Assembly (NCBI GenBank): GCA_001939145.1
Contig: LSRX01000079.1
Location: 94,652-158,651 of the forward strand
Direction: 5' to 3'
DNA length: 64,000 bases
Source of the DNA: Symbiodinium microadriaticum
Lineage: Eukaryota; Sar; Dinophyceae; Suessiales; Symbiodiniaceae
In this document: piece after piece, positions 34,241 through 45,658 of the stretch
How the letters are laid out: every line of letters starts with the position of its first letter
How positions within the stretch are numbered: the first letter of the stretch is position 1
Translations under genes and position numbers: made by a program
The notes under the pieces: generated by a model
What the model saw: the letters and a program-made list of their open reading frames with translations, nothing else
Databases searched by the model: none
Told to the model about the DNA's origin: nothing

Positions 34241-35515
34241 TGGTTCTACAATGTTCTGCAGCTGGAGGGGCCTGGCACGGACTCAAGAGGGCTCGCAAGC
34301 TTTTGGAGAGCTTCCTGGGATCACTACTTGTAGGGCCCGAGGTCTGACAGTTTCGATCCGGAGCTTGCGTGCTAACCGATTCAAGCCAGTTCACCAGAAG
34401 CTGGCAGCAACGATGCCAAGCATTTTCGTGCAAACGGGGGGAATTAAGTTTAATACTAGATTTGGTAGTTGATGGACCGCCCGCAGGACTTTGCCTGCAT
34501 CCTGCCGCTTGACAGCAGTTGTCCTTTACTGGATGCAGGAATGAGGTTTGGGCAGTGCCTTTCGCCCAGTCCTTCTTCGCAGAATCACAAGGTGCTCCGC
34601 ACATTTGCGAGGACCTCCCGGTGCCACCAGGTATCTTTCAGGCTCGAAAGCACTGGCATAAAGACTAGAGCACTGCAAGAACATGCCGTGGAGTGTGTAA
34701 ATAGAGCATGGACGAGGGCATGCAAGCTCTCTGCACAGTCCACATCCCGTGCACAGGGTGCCAGATGCACTGATAAAGCGAGAGTCTCTGTGATTGGAAT
34801 AAAGACAAGCGAAAACACAATGTAAGCTGTACAGAGGAAACGACACCCGCAGCAGGTGCCATGGTACTACGATGAGAGGTGGTACCGACGGGCGACTGCT
34901 GCAAAGTTGTGGCTTGACTCGGCTTGATCGGCGAAATCCCCAGGCTCCAAGCTCAGCTCTCAACAAAAAGCCTTTGACAAAAAAGAGGATCTCTTCCGCC
35001 AGCTTCTTGGCCTGCTCTGCTCTGTGGGCCTGGACGCCACGGCTTCGGCGGTATCGGGAGATCCATCCTGACACAAGGCAGGAACCCGAGGCTTCAGAAT
35101 TTTGATCCGGGGATTGCCGTGCTACGGCCTCCCACGTTGAAACCTTCTGAGTTCAGGCCAGTCTTCGCATCCGACATGGGCGAGCGTGCCTCGTCTTGCA
35201 TCATACCACTGCCTTCGGCGTCAGAGAGCTTGTGCCGGCTGCTCAATGACTTCAATGGTTGCAGCCCTCTGCAGTGCCTACTTGTTGCAGTGACGTGGAG
35301 AAGAAATCCAAGGCTTCGCGAGGATGCTGGCTTCCTTTCGGACGCCCGCTGTGCTTTGTGTGGAGAAGCCTTACCTGCAAGGCTTCGTCGATGGCTTCGT
35401 ACCTGTGCAGAGCAATGCAGAGCATTTTCGGGAGGTTGCTGGTACGACTGCCCAGATCATCACACAGCTAGCATGCTCTGTGCATGTTTGCCTACAGAGA
35501 GCGAGATTTCTGTGA
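34241..35515 (+). CDS. unrecognised multi-exon gene
   Basis: Exon candidates: 34241-34329 (WFYNVLQLEGPGTDSRGLAS; donor gtaggg), 34539-34630 (EVWAVPFAQSFFAESQGAP), 34944-35050 (KLSSQQKAFDKKEDLFRQLL) and about 35301-35515 (AVLCVEKPYLQGFVDGFVPV, then a hydrophobic C-terminus ending in TGA at 35513). The second and third join cleanly: a G is left over at the end of one and GC starts the next, across a 313-bp GT-AG intron. Other joins do not yet fit, so exons are missing. Codons favour G/C endings. I do not recognise the protein. Confidence 0.45.
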
Positions 35516-38500
35516 GTAGTTGAATCCATTCGCCACTGAAGGCCACTCAAATTTCGCCAGTTTCCGTCTCTAGATTCCTAGGCAAAGTCACCTGCGGGAG
35601 AGTTCGTGCTGCTAGCAGACGCTTGGACTATCTTCCGGCATTGTGGGTTCGGTTTTCAAGCTGCGCTGTGTGCCTCCTCCGTGACGGCTTCCTTCAAGGG
35701 TTCGATGGTTCTACTCGCAGCCAGTAGCAGAAGAAGTCCTGGCTGGCACCGCAGTTTGTGCCTGTCAATCCGCATGCCAGCGCTCGGTTTCGGTCTCGGT
35801 GTTGACCTGGCATGCTTGCCGCTGATGCGGGAGCCAGGTATGACATATCATGCCCTGGTAAGGTTCGCAGTCACCGCAGAGAACATCAAAGCAGCATGAA
35901 GGGGCACATTTTTCAACAGATTTGCAGCATGCAGCCACCAGAGGTGAATGGCGGAGACGCACCATTGTCCACCGATGACCAGCGTCGCATCGGAGCACTT
36001 CCGGGCTTGAAGGCACGGAGTGCCCGGGTTTTTCTGAGAAAGGTGCAGCTCACCAGAGTTCAAACGATCTTGCAAAAGTGCGGCATGCGCCATTCGCGAT
36101 TCGTGGGAGAACCTCTCTGCATCTTGGCTGTGACACCTGTCAGGCTTGTTTTGCGATGAATCTCCACAAGCCTTCCGATGCGGCTCGTTTACGGCTTTAT
36201 CGTGGTGTGTTCTGTTTAGTGTGGCGGCTCACAGCCCGGAGCCTGCATTTGTGACTGTGAGTGCGTGCCAAGGGCCGCTTCTTTCCTCTTCCTGTGGGCC
36301 TGCCTCATCACTGCGATGGCCTCCATCGTGGCAGACTGCGAGGCTCAGGTGATGCCGAGTTGCTGCACCTTGCCGGTCAATCTGCAAACCCTTCTTTCAA
36401 CTTAACGTGGTCGTCCAGTAGGGAAGTTCTGAAAAGCAGGTGCCAGAGTTTGAGTGTTGGCCTGCCTTGAGGATTGAACGAGTCCGACGCTGCGCGGCTG
36501 GCTGGGAAGCACGCGACCGGAGGCTTTGTTCTTAGTCTTAGGGACTTGTGGGGCCCCTGCAATGTCAAACCGTGTTTCCTTAAGCCTTAACCGCCTTAAC
36601 CCAAGTCCAATAGAAGGCTTCGTTCGATTGTTTGGCGATCTCCAGTGCTTGCATACACCTAGTATTCAGCTGGCAAAACTGCATGCAGCCCATGCCCACC
36701 TGTTTCTGCGTCATGGGAAGCGACTCAGTCTCTACTGTGCTCCCCACCTTTTGCATTCATTAGGTCCTCCTTCCTGCTCTGTTCGGCATCGCGTCCGCAA
36801 GTCAGATGGTTGGCTCCCCCATGCTTTGTGCGAGCTAGTGCTTAGGGACACTTCGACTCCACAAATCTCAGCTTGAACAGCTACCAGAGAATTGGATCGT
36901 GCACCTTGCACTTCGCTTGAATTGCAGCTGCACGCGATCCTGGGCATGCTGCGAGTCCGCTTCAATTCGGGTTCGGCATGTCTTAGCAGTTGCCTGATGC
37001 TTGCTGGCAGGCTGCTGGTGACACCGATGCAAGCGCCGAAGCTGCACCAAACCAGCATGAGTGTTGCATTGTCGAAGTGAAGGCAGCCACGGAACGCAGC
37101 CACGCGACGAGCCAAACAAGTGCAGACCAAGCAAACTCGCATGACATCAGCAATTTCTGAGGCCAGCCGGCTGCGGACAAGATACATTGCCAGCAAGCTG
37201 CACATGGACACTGATGCCGCAGTCTGCGCAGTCAAACCGAGCTGAGCTGTGAGATGCAGCTGCATGTTATGGTAAGGAAGCCTTGGCTCAGCCAGCAGTT
37301 TGGCTGCACAGCTCTGGGGGCGGCTTGCACTCTGTCAGTGCTGGCCTCCAACGTTAGCATGCGGCCTTGGAAGAAATAAGTGACACATACGAGCGCAAGA
37401 CGTCGGAGCCACTTCACCCTGTCCTTGGAAAGCTCCGTGCTCTAAGCTTGAGATCGTCGCCCCCATGCCAGACGACCGAGGAGTTCTCCGACCTGGTTCA
37501 CGTGGTGACGAGCCGGCACTTTGACAGCAGTTGATGACCGGCTCACCCGTGTGTCTGTCGCAAAGTCGAGCAGCCGTTGCGAAGGCATTGCCCAACCCGA
37601 CCACTCTTCTAAAAGCCAGCGACCTACAGTCTTAGATAGAACAGCGCTGGGGTCCGGAACCTCACATCATCTTCATGTTGGGAAAGCAAACGACTACAGT
37701 CTGGCTTCAGCGCCCGCTTCGGTGGTAACAGCATCAGCAGCCAGCTGCTGAGAGAGTAGAGCCGTTGAGGACTCGGAGTCTCCCCGTCTTATTGCCTGGT
37801 CCGTGTCACCGGAATGAACAAGACAGAGGCAGAAATCTCCGGTACGCACGTGGGTGCAGCAAGCAAGCGACAAACCAGTAATGCAATCTATAACAGACTC
37901 TGATTATCTCTGATTACCTGATGCTTGCCCCGAATCCTTGCCCATGTGCTTGTTTCGCACTGCACCTACGGAGCCGTACCACGGCCTGCTCAGCATGTTC
38001 AGTCCGAGTCAGACTGTGACCTGCAGGTTTGCTGCCCCAGGTGAGTCGTGAAATAACCCATACTGTACTTGCTAGAGTCTTGGTAGCTTCAAGCCAGCAT
38101 GCGGCGTGACGCATGGTTTCTTCTGAGCTGAGGCTGGACTTCCCAGAATTCCTTTCTCTTTTGAGTCAACACCGAGCTGTTCTCTCTCCTCCAGGGCGAG
38201 GCGAAGCGCAGGTATAATCTGGTAATTATATCCGTCTGACACAGCAGACGTTCAATCAAGCGACGATTCCGTGCAGGTTCAGAAGATTCTTGATACTTGT
38301 TTAGGTTTTAGCCACAGCGGAAGTTGCGCCGGGGCCAATTTTTCACGGCACCGGCGGGTCAGCAGCCTGTGTTCGTGATAGTGGGTCCTCGATAGGACAC
38401 GACTGCTATCGCACATGGCAAGCTTTGGCAGCAACTCAGCTTCATCAGATTCTCACTGTCCTTGAAGTTGAAGCCCTAACTCCTGTCGATGCCTGCTACT

Positions 38501-38516
38501 GTGCGGCTGCTTGCAG
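35516..38516. other. mostly unassigned 3-kb stretch
   Basis: A + frame at 35870-36159 and a GC-rich one at 37081-37243 (RLRTRYIASKLHMDTDAAV) are mildly coding-like. The latter overlaps a 177-codon - strand frame (36732-37265) with hydrophobic stretches, so the coding strand is undecided. Nothing recognised. Confidence 0.25.
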
Positions 38517-38791
38517 ATCTCGATGCCTGCCGTGTATACTCACGGAAGCTGGACGTGCTGTGCCTTCTCATCTTTGTAGGTGTGTCGTGACTACAGACAG
38601 ACAGAGAGCCCATAAACATCAGTATTTAGGACAAGCGCCGGTACCCCTCCGAGCCCCCAGCATTCGCGCGACTTGCACTTGAGTTATGTGCGTCGGTAGA
38701 GAAAGCTTGCAACCATCCTGAGGTTGGGACTGTGCCGCTGGTCGTGCAGGATCCGCTATTCGACGAGCGTCTGTACAAGAGCCGAGGCTAA
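38517..38791 (+). CDS. last two exons of an unrecognised gene
   Basis: Exon 38517-38575 (DACRVYSRKLDVLCLLIF) follows ttgcag and ends at TTT^gtaggt. Exon 38630-38791 follows atttag^GAC and reads DKRRYPSEPPAFARLALEL, then VEKACNHPEVGTVPLVVQD, then PLFDERLYKSRG and TAA. Both are in phase 0 across a 54-bp GT-AG intron. The reading is convincing as a C-terminus but I cannot name the family. Confidence 0.5.
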
Positions 38792-40290
38792 AGAAAGCCT
38801 GTGGCAGGAGTAGGATGGTGCATCGCCGAGACCATGTTCCGACAGTCTTCCGAGGATTGCCGAGCTGCAGCAACTTGGCATGCTTTGACTTTGGCTGCAT
38901 GGTGTACAAGCGCCGTGGCGCCTGCTGTGCTGTGGATAACACGGGGTACCTTCATGTTTTCAACGAGACAAGGACTTTGAAAAAGATCGCCTCGCTTTTT
39001 TGGTGGACAGCATAGACTGTAGTGCAAAAAACGATTGTACTTAGGCGTGAGACAACTGACATTGCAAATGCTTGGCAGCACCTTGTTGCTTGAAGAAGCT
39101 CAGGGTGATTCCGTTTCCGGAGAACTTGACTCCAGATTCACTGAAGGCTGGCTGGTTGAACCAAGCGAGGCTATCTGAGTGCTTCAGCTTGTCAAATCTA
39201 AAGATGGTGTCGCCGACTGGGTCGCTATCAATAACGCGAGCCGCCTTCCGTCGTAGTCATTCTGAGGGTTTTTTTGTTCCATGCCTTGTCCATAGCACAG
39301 GCTTTGCTGGAGCGGCTTGTGAATCCAGATCCTTGGCAGCGCTGCGTGGAGACAGCGTGACCCGATTCGGCAGGGGTGCGGACCACCTGCCTTTGACAGG
39401 TCTTGACAGACAGACCGAAGACAGAGATAGGCGGACGCATACCGACAGAGAGACACAGACAGGCAGGCACACAGACTGACAGACAGTACGTAAGCCTGTA
39501 CGAGAGACAGACAGACCAGTGAACAGAGACGCGACATGATGCGACAACCCCGGACTTTCAAAAAGAGAGTGGCAGACCGAAAGAGAAGCCACCACACAGA
39601 CACCGTCGAACAGGCAGGCAGGCAGAAAAATCAGGCAGGCAAATTTACTGTGCAGCAGTTGTGTGTCCTTGCCAGGTACTGGGCAGACATATGGCGACTC
39701 CACCTCCAAGATCAAAGCCAGGGTTGAGAGTACATGGATTCAGATCCTGGACGGTCTGTGGAAAACTGTTCGAAGTATCCGGCGGCCGGACGCGAACTGT
39801 CGGCTACAGGCATGCCGACATGACTGTGCGGTTTCCTCGTAAGCTTGTCGATGCTCTTGGAGATTTGTCGAGGTGACGATCAAATGCACAAAGGATGCTG
39901 CACCCACGTACGTGCATAATTGAATCCAGAAGTCATTTCAAAAGCTGTAGAATGAAGGCAGCACAATGCGATTGTGCAGCCTTCTCACCGAAAAATCAAG
40001 CCACTGGCAATCGTTCGGTCTCGATGGACATGAGGCCGATACTCGTCATCAGGAATCAGATGTCATGCGGGTGCGAAAAAAGTGGGCAGCCCAGTCGATG
40101 CGCACACGTCGCAGCACCACACCGCAGGTAAATGCCAAAAATGGCTGCAAGGCACAGAATGTCCTGGTCGAGCGTGCGTGCTAACAAAAAGCAAGCTGAG
40201 GGCCCTGCTCGGCTGATTTGCTTTAGGACTTCATGATCTTATTGGGGAAGCACTATTCTTTGCTTTGTGTTCCCGGCAATGTGCAAGCCG
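38792..40290. other. no gene recognised; degenerate (ACAG)n at 39406-39642
   Basis: The stretch 39406-39642 is rich in acagacag and aggcaggc words and gives false open frames on both strands. The remainder shows no convincing exon. Confidence 0.4.
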
Positions 40291-40485
40291 TCAGTGACGA
40301 CGCGAGAAACCGTAAGCTTGTTCCAAGGACTGTGGGCTCTTGCTGCTCACGGGCCACCGCCTAGACGTCTCTCGGGCACACATTTGTTGTTCGGTTTCAA
40401 GAGCTCTCACTAGCGCTTCATCATTTGCATCATTTTGCATCTTTCTCCTAGTGTTGTTTTGCGCAGCTTCTGCGTTCTGCGGCAC
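40291..40485 (-). CDS. possible - strand exon, unrecognised product
   Basis: The - strand frame from ATG at 40485 to TGA at 40291 reads NAEAAQNNTRRKMQNDANDE, then ALETEQQMCARETSRRW. It is polar, Gln/Asn/Glu-rich and looks more protein-like than the + frame. If real, it would be one of the few - strand genes here. No family recognised. Confidence 0.35.
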   Translation of the reverse strand: MPQNAEAAQNNTRRKMQNDANDEALVRALETEQQMCARETSRRWPVSSKSPQSLEQAYGFSRRH

Positions 40486-40589
40486 ATGCCCGCGTTCAGT
40501 GCGCTGGGCACTTCCCCTTTCTTCCTGTCAGTTCGGGCGTGTTGTAGACCATTGCATGCAACCTACGCGTGTATGCGTATATAGAACAA

Positions 40590-41012
40590 CATGATTTGCA
40601 AGTTTACATCAATACATACTTACATACATGTTTGCACACATCCACCCGCACATGCACACGTACGTAACGTACGCACGCACACATTACACCCCGTACTTAC
40701 ATTGCCTGCATTGTTTACGTTACTTATATTCCTCCTGACTTGCTTTCTGGCCTGCTTACTGGCTTACTGACTTGCCTGCTTGCCTACGTTCCATTGCCCA
40801 CCTGCCTACCGACAGCTACTTGTAGCCAGCAGCTAGGTGGCTGGCTAGCCATCTGCCTGCCTGCCTGCCTGCCTGCCCACCCACCCACTTACCTGCCTAC
40901 CGACTTACCTACCTACCTGCCTACATTCCTGACAACGTACATGCGTACATGCGTTTCAATCCCCTTTTGTTTCTCTCTCCCTCTGTCTCTCTCTCTCTCT
41001 CTCTCTCTGCCT
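40590..41012. repeat. pyrimidine-rich simple-sequence tract: (ACAT)n, (CCTG)n, (CT)n
   Basis: Degenerate acatacat words at 40605-40690, then (cctg)/(ctac) words at 40735-40935, then (CT)n at 40975-41012. Open frames are repeat-driven. Confidence 0.85.
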
Positions 41013-42049
41013 TTCTCTGTCTCTGTTCATCGCCTAGCTGGCCGATGAGGGCTGGGCAATTGTTTGGTGCGGCACCCTTTGGGAGGGTGTTCAGGGTGTT
41101 CTGCCGGCGGGCCAGGCCCACCTCCGCTTGGTGGAGGGGCTGGGCAGAGGCCTCAGGTAAGCTCCAACTGGACTTTCGGCTCGGTTTTTTTTTCGTGAGG
41201 CTACAGTGCCCTCGCTGTCGTACGATGACAATTCCAGGAACACGGTCTGACTTGGAGTGCACATCCCGCAACCGACCCTGCATGTTTTGGACATGAAGCT
41301 TTGTTGTTACTGTCGCACGCGTTTGGACGCCACCGGGGACAAACGGAGAGAACATGTGCGGGCCGATGGAAGAGCGTGAGGAAGTCATCCGCATTCAAAG
41401 TTTGTCTGCCTGGGTTCGTGATTCCTACTCCAAAGGGTTCGTGAGTGGGTTCTCCTGGTTCTTGCACTCGGCAGTCGCAACCGTCTCTCGGCAAGCATGG
41501 AACATCGAGCCGCGATGCTTCACTTCAACTGTGGTGCGAGCTAGGGAAGGTGGTGAATAAGCTACGTAAATGATTCCCTGTAGTCTATTGTGTCAGACAT
41601 TGACCCGGCTTCAGCTCAGCAACGCAGAATGTAGAGAGGGGGTGAATGTCGGAGTTTATGTGTGCGATGGCTTTGCTTCGTGTAAACCATGACCGGACAG
41701 GTAAAACTTGCCTGCTGAGGTGTCGCTGCCGAAACATTGCACCTGGTTCAAATTTTAAGTGGTGCTGGTCTTAGACGATGCAGGCGTGACAATTCATGAC
41801 CCCCTGTGTTCTGGGCTGGGTGCATCAGATCTGCAGATGCTGCTGCCATCTGTAAACCGCTCGTCGCTGGCTGCTGCAGTCAGGGGCGAATAGCTCAGGT
41901 GGGCGATACGAACCAAACGACAAGGCCCGTGGAGAGGATGTTTGCGACCCACACCTCCTCTTTGCAAGTTTTAAAAGGTGGTGTGGCTGCAGGCCTTTTT
42001 TGTTGATGTTGGGGTATCTTCGCGGTAGCCTTGACGTGTCGCTTGCTAG

Positions 42050-42194
42050 GCTGAGGATTACGACCATGATGAAACCATCGCGCGAGTCTCAGCCGGAATT
42101 TTGCAAGATATTGCAGTCTCGCCCCAAGCTCTGGCAGCAGGCCGATCTGCAATCTTGGCATGTGCTCAAGTCTGGAGTGTTCCGTGCGACCTAT
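42050..42194 (+). CDS. possible internal exon, unrecognised product
   Basis: Between an AG^G acceptor (42048-42049) and a consensus gtaagt donor (42195) the + frame reads AEDYDHDETIARVSAGILQD, then SPQALAAGRSAILACAQVW. Composition and both splice sites support an exon. It ends in phase 1. It could be a 5' exon of the LON-domain gene, but no acceptor in the right phase was found before 42679, so it may belong to another gene. Confidence 0.42.
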
Positions 42195-42678
42195 GTAAGT
42201 TTAGGTGAAATCGTCTGATGGGTAACGCAAAGCCGGTGCATCAATGAAGGAATCACGGCACTGCTGTACCCGAAAGCATACACCGAAAATGTTTGCCGTT
42301 CGGTCGCAGCGTGGCAAAATGTCAGTAAACTGGAGGCTTTTGGGAGACAGAATGCAATAATGTCAGGCCGCCTTGCACGACCACCGGAAGAGCTTGGGTT
42401 TGGCCACACCCTCGGTAATTGCTTTGACAGGCTTGCAGCATGTAGACCAATGTAGGCCGTCCCCGTGGCGAAGTGCTCCGGATTGCCTTTGCAATATGTC
42501 CTTGTCACACCGGAGCCGGAGCCATGAGCTGAGTAGACGCCCTGCTGCATTGAAGCTTGGCTGCATTGGCTGCATGATGGCCAGTACAAGTCCAGCTCTA
42601 CCTTGGTCCCTTGCTGCACACATTCCAGATTGAAGGTGGCGATGTTGGCTTCTCTTTGCCCTGGGTATTCGAAGCAGC

Positions 42679-44444
42679 ATGTTCTGCAACATCCTGCAGC
42701 CTAGAGCCTCGGTTAGAAACTTGGAGCGAAGCTTCGGTCTGCTGTCTCAAGCCCTTCACGGTTCTGTGCTGGGAGGTTCGAGCAGACTTCCGAGGAGGCA
42801 GGGCAGCTGGATTGAGGTGTCTGAATCGGCGGCTTTGGAGGCAGCTGAGAACGCCACCGTGCTACCCGTGTTTCCGCTTTCTAGCATCTACTGGCCGGGC
42901 ACGGAAGCGCGATTGAACATCATCGACCCTGCATACATCAAGATGTACGATGATATCTTGCTCTCCGGTTCGCGCCGATTCGTTGTGCCCTATACTCGAT
43001 CTCTGCCCGGTGGACGTGTGAGATATGCAGAGATGGCACCGAAGGACCGGCGTCTGTTCTACATCGGCTCGCTGCTGTATCTCACAGATCTGCAAGAGGT
43101 GAGCAGCCAAACTGGCGACAGAGTCAAGTACGTCGTGAGCCACGAGGTCCAGGGGCGCGTGAGGCTGCGTCGCTTGCTGAATCCATCTGCCTTGTTTGAA
43201 ACCGACAGTGAGGGCAACAAGGTCAACTATCTCAAGGCCGTTAGTTGCCGCACGTTTTCCTCGCCGATGGCTTAAACCTTTTCTTTCCGGTTTTCAGTGT
43301 TTTACCTTCATCCTCCAATCAACTTTAACCGTTGTCGCGGGTGCACTCGAAGGGAGCCCTCAAACCTGTTAATGCGACAACCCCGGCCCAAACAAAGGAA
43401 GCTGTCCGAAATCTTACATGGCCCATCACAGAAGGAGCTTTGGCGGGGAAAGATACAAAATGTTCCGGCTAAAGAATCGTAGCAGTGCAACATTACGGCG
43501 TCAATCCCGAGCCCTTGAATCCATCACGCTCATGTTCGCCTCGAGCCGGGTGCCTATGTCCCGGAAAGGCGGAAGTGGAGATGCTCCCTGAGCAGCCGGA
43601 GGAGGAAATGCCAGAAAATCCAAGGCCGAAGATTTGGAGGGAAAATCTTTTGGCATCATGGCGACAGCTGCACAACTTGTCCCAGCAATTCGAAGAGCCC
43701 CGCGTGGGCGAGGACTTCTTTGTAAAGATTGGGCCCAATGTGTCCACCTGGGTGTTGTCTGCTGCTTGGCAGGAGCTGCAGGTAGCCACACAAGTGGACC
43801 GTGGCCAAAAGCGGGCCTTGCAGGATGTTGAGCAGTTTCTCAAGGCCATGAAGGAGAAAGACTCGAAAATCTCGGGCCAGGAAGCCCTCCAACGAGTCCC
43901 ACGCGGCCTGCTGCGAGCTCTCTCCGGCAACGTAGAGCTTTCGTCCGACTTCTGGGAGCCTCTCCTGCAAATACTGGCGACTGACGGCCCGGAGGAGAGA
44001 GGGCAACTCTTGTTGGAGCTCATACAGAACGAGCTCAAGCTTTCCAGCACGCGCCTGTCCTTGAAACAGGCTTTGTCTGACTAGCAACAGATGTGATCAC
44101 GGTGCTGCTCCGAACAAGGACGTCGTGGAGCCGTGTTTAATAAGCTTGTCTTCAAATCTGATCTAATTTCGGGTGCAGTGGCTCAAAGCGGCCGCAGCCA
44201 GCAGCGAGCGGCGCGAAATGGCAAAGATGGATCAACCCATCAAGATAGACCTGACATGGCCAGACTTTTTGCAGGTATTGATGGCGTCTTCGTTTTCGGT
44301 ACATAACCTGTCAAGGTGGCAAGTGAGGTGCCGTATGAGGATTGTCGTGTTGACCAGGAGGAGCCAGACGAGGCACCCAAGAAGTGCAGCCCCCTCAGTT
44401 CGCTCAGTCTGCGGCTGTCAGGCCGTATGTCCGACCGAATCTAG
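42679..44444 (+). CDS. LON substrate-binding-domain protein (no protease domain seen)
   Basis: Exons 42679-43236, 43569-44069, 44179-44274 and 44316-44444 (TAG), about 427 residues. The first intron is GC-AG (AAG^gccgtt to ggaaag^GCG), confirmed by the phase and the protein: NYLK joins AEVEML. The domain starts at about residue 61 with VLPVFPLSSIYWPG, then RLNIIDPAYIKMYDDILLSG, RRFVVPYTR, LFYIGSLLYLTDLQE and VSHEVQGRVRLRRLLNPSAL, the layout of the Lon N-terminal (PF02190-type) domain. A helical C-terminal part follows (ELIQNELKLSSTRLSL). No Walker or Ser-Lys protease motifs are present, so this is a LON-domain-only protein, of a type known in plastids of algae and plants. Residues 1-60 could hold a targeting sequence. 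The gene may end at the TAG of 44084 if the GC donor at 44070 is not used. Confidence 0.72.
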
Positions 44445-45587
44445 AGTCTTTCGGAGTACGGCGGGGTTTTATTCCGTGGTTTGCAGAGAGATGTAATCGA
44501 GTTGGATATTGGCAGAAGATTAAATAAAACCTGTGAAGCATCTCAACGTGTAGCCGAGAAAGCAGGCTGCGGCACAAGAGGTGAAACAACACCTCAGGCA
44601 TCATTGATGAAGAATTGCTTGCGGTTGCACACGGTTTGCAAGTCCATGTTTTCGGGTTTTCGACCAGGCTGCAACTGCAGGTGTGCGGTTCGTCCTAAGA
44701 CTTCCGGCAGACATGCCACTGAGGCAGGGTGAAGACACTGCTCTCCTTTTGATGCCAAGGGCGCTTGCCAGAATAATTCATTGCAGGCTCTTCAGTGAGC
44801 TCAAGAAGGTTTTTGTGTGCAAAGTTCTGTGCGCGCGGTTACCGCATCGAGGGCACGAGACGTCGTTCGAGCATCACTGCAGAGTGCAGATTGTTTACAC
44901 TAATTCGCTCAGATCGGCGTAGAGTCTTACAGAACACTGCATGAAAGATCGTGGCCAACGACCGGGCTGCTCGCATCAAGCAGTTGTGACAAGGCTTCGG
45001 TGCATCTTGGGGGAGCGTAGCGGCCCACAGATTTCATCAGCAGCTTTCTGAGTCACTACCAGTACTAGTAGAAGCAACATTGCCCAGAGGGCCGGTGCAG
45101 AACCTTCGCAATTAGACAGGCTGCCAACAAACCCAAGCAAACCTGTCAACACATGGAAGGGTTAAGGTCAGACGCAGGCGAGTTCTTGACGAGCGAGTGC
45201 ATGTGTGCATTCAACATCGGCCCCGCGTTTTGTCTGGCACAGCTTGGGCAGTGCACTGAATGAAGTGTGATTCCTCTCGTTACCCCTTGGTTCATTGGCC
45301 TTCCCGTCCAGACATGAGCTCGAGGTTGGAGGGGCTGGCATAGCCGCATAGCTGTACCCTGCTTCAAACGGAAGGCGTGGGTAGTTGCAGATGCCGTCGT
45401 ACACCGTCGCACACCCTCAACCCAAACCACAAATGACTCTACGGGTTACGAACTGCAGACGGAAGGGCTAAAAGTAAAACTAGCATGGCATCACCATGGC
45501 TGGGTGGAGTCGAGTCACGTAGAGCATTGGAGGTGCCTGGGCAGCTTCTTGAAGAACAAATGACAAATGAATGCCGTGAAATTAGCA
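44445..45587. other. no gene recognised; spacer before the oxygenase pair
   Basis: Short open frames on both strands only. A short run of actagtag words near 45060. Confidence 0.35.
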
Positions 45588-45628
45588 AGCGCAGCCAGTG
45601 TGAACGCAAGCCTTTTTGCAACCCTGCG

Positions 45629-45646
45629 TTGGCTCAAGGGCTCAAG
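45629..45646 (+). other. stacked spliced-leader remnants, copy 1
   Basis: TTGGCTCAAG (45629-45638) is followed directly by GGCTCAAG (45639-45646). Both equal the 3' end of the dinoflagellate spliced leader, known to end TTTTGGCTCAAG. Stacked, truncated copies ahead of a gene are a known sign that a trans-spliced mRNA was copied back into the genome more than once. The ATG of the oxygenase follows 12 bases later. Confidence 0.55.
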
Positions 45647-45658
45647 TCAACACATGCA

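Noticed and set aside
36732..37265. 177-codon - strand frame with hydrophobic stretches
   Set aside because: No family, and + strand frames in the same bases are also coding-like (37081-37243); strand could not be decided, so no gene is called.
45485..45658. N-terminal extension of oxygenase copy 1, making 364 residues
   Set aside because: Lies upstream of the spliced-leader remnants and is broken in copy 2 by a one-base deletion and a stop, so the ATG at 45659 is preferred.
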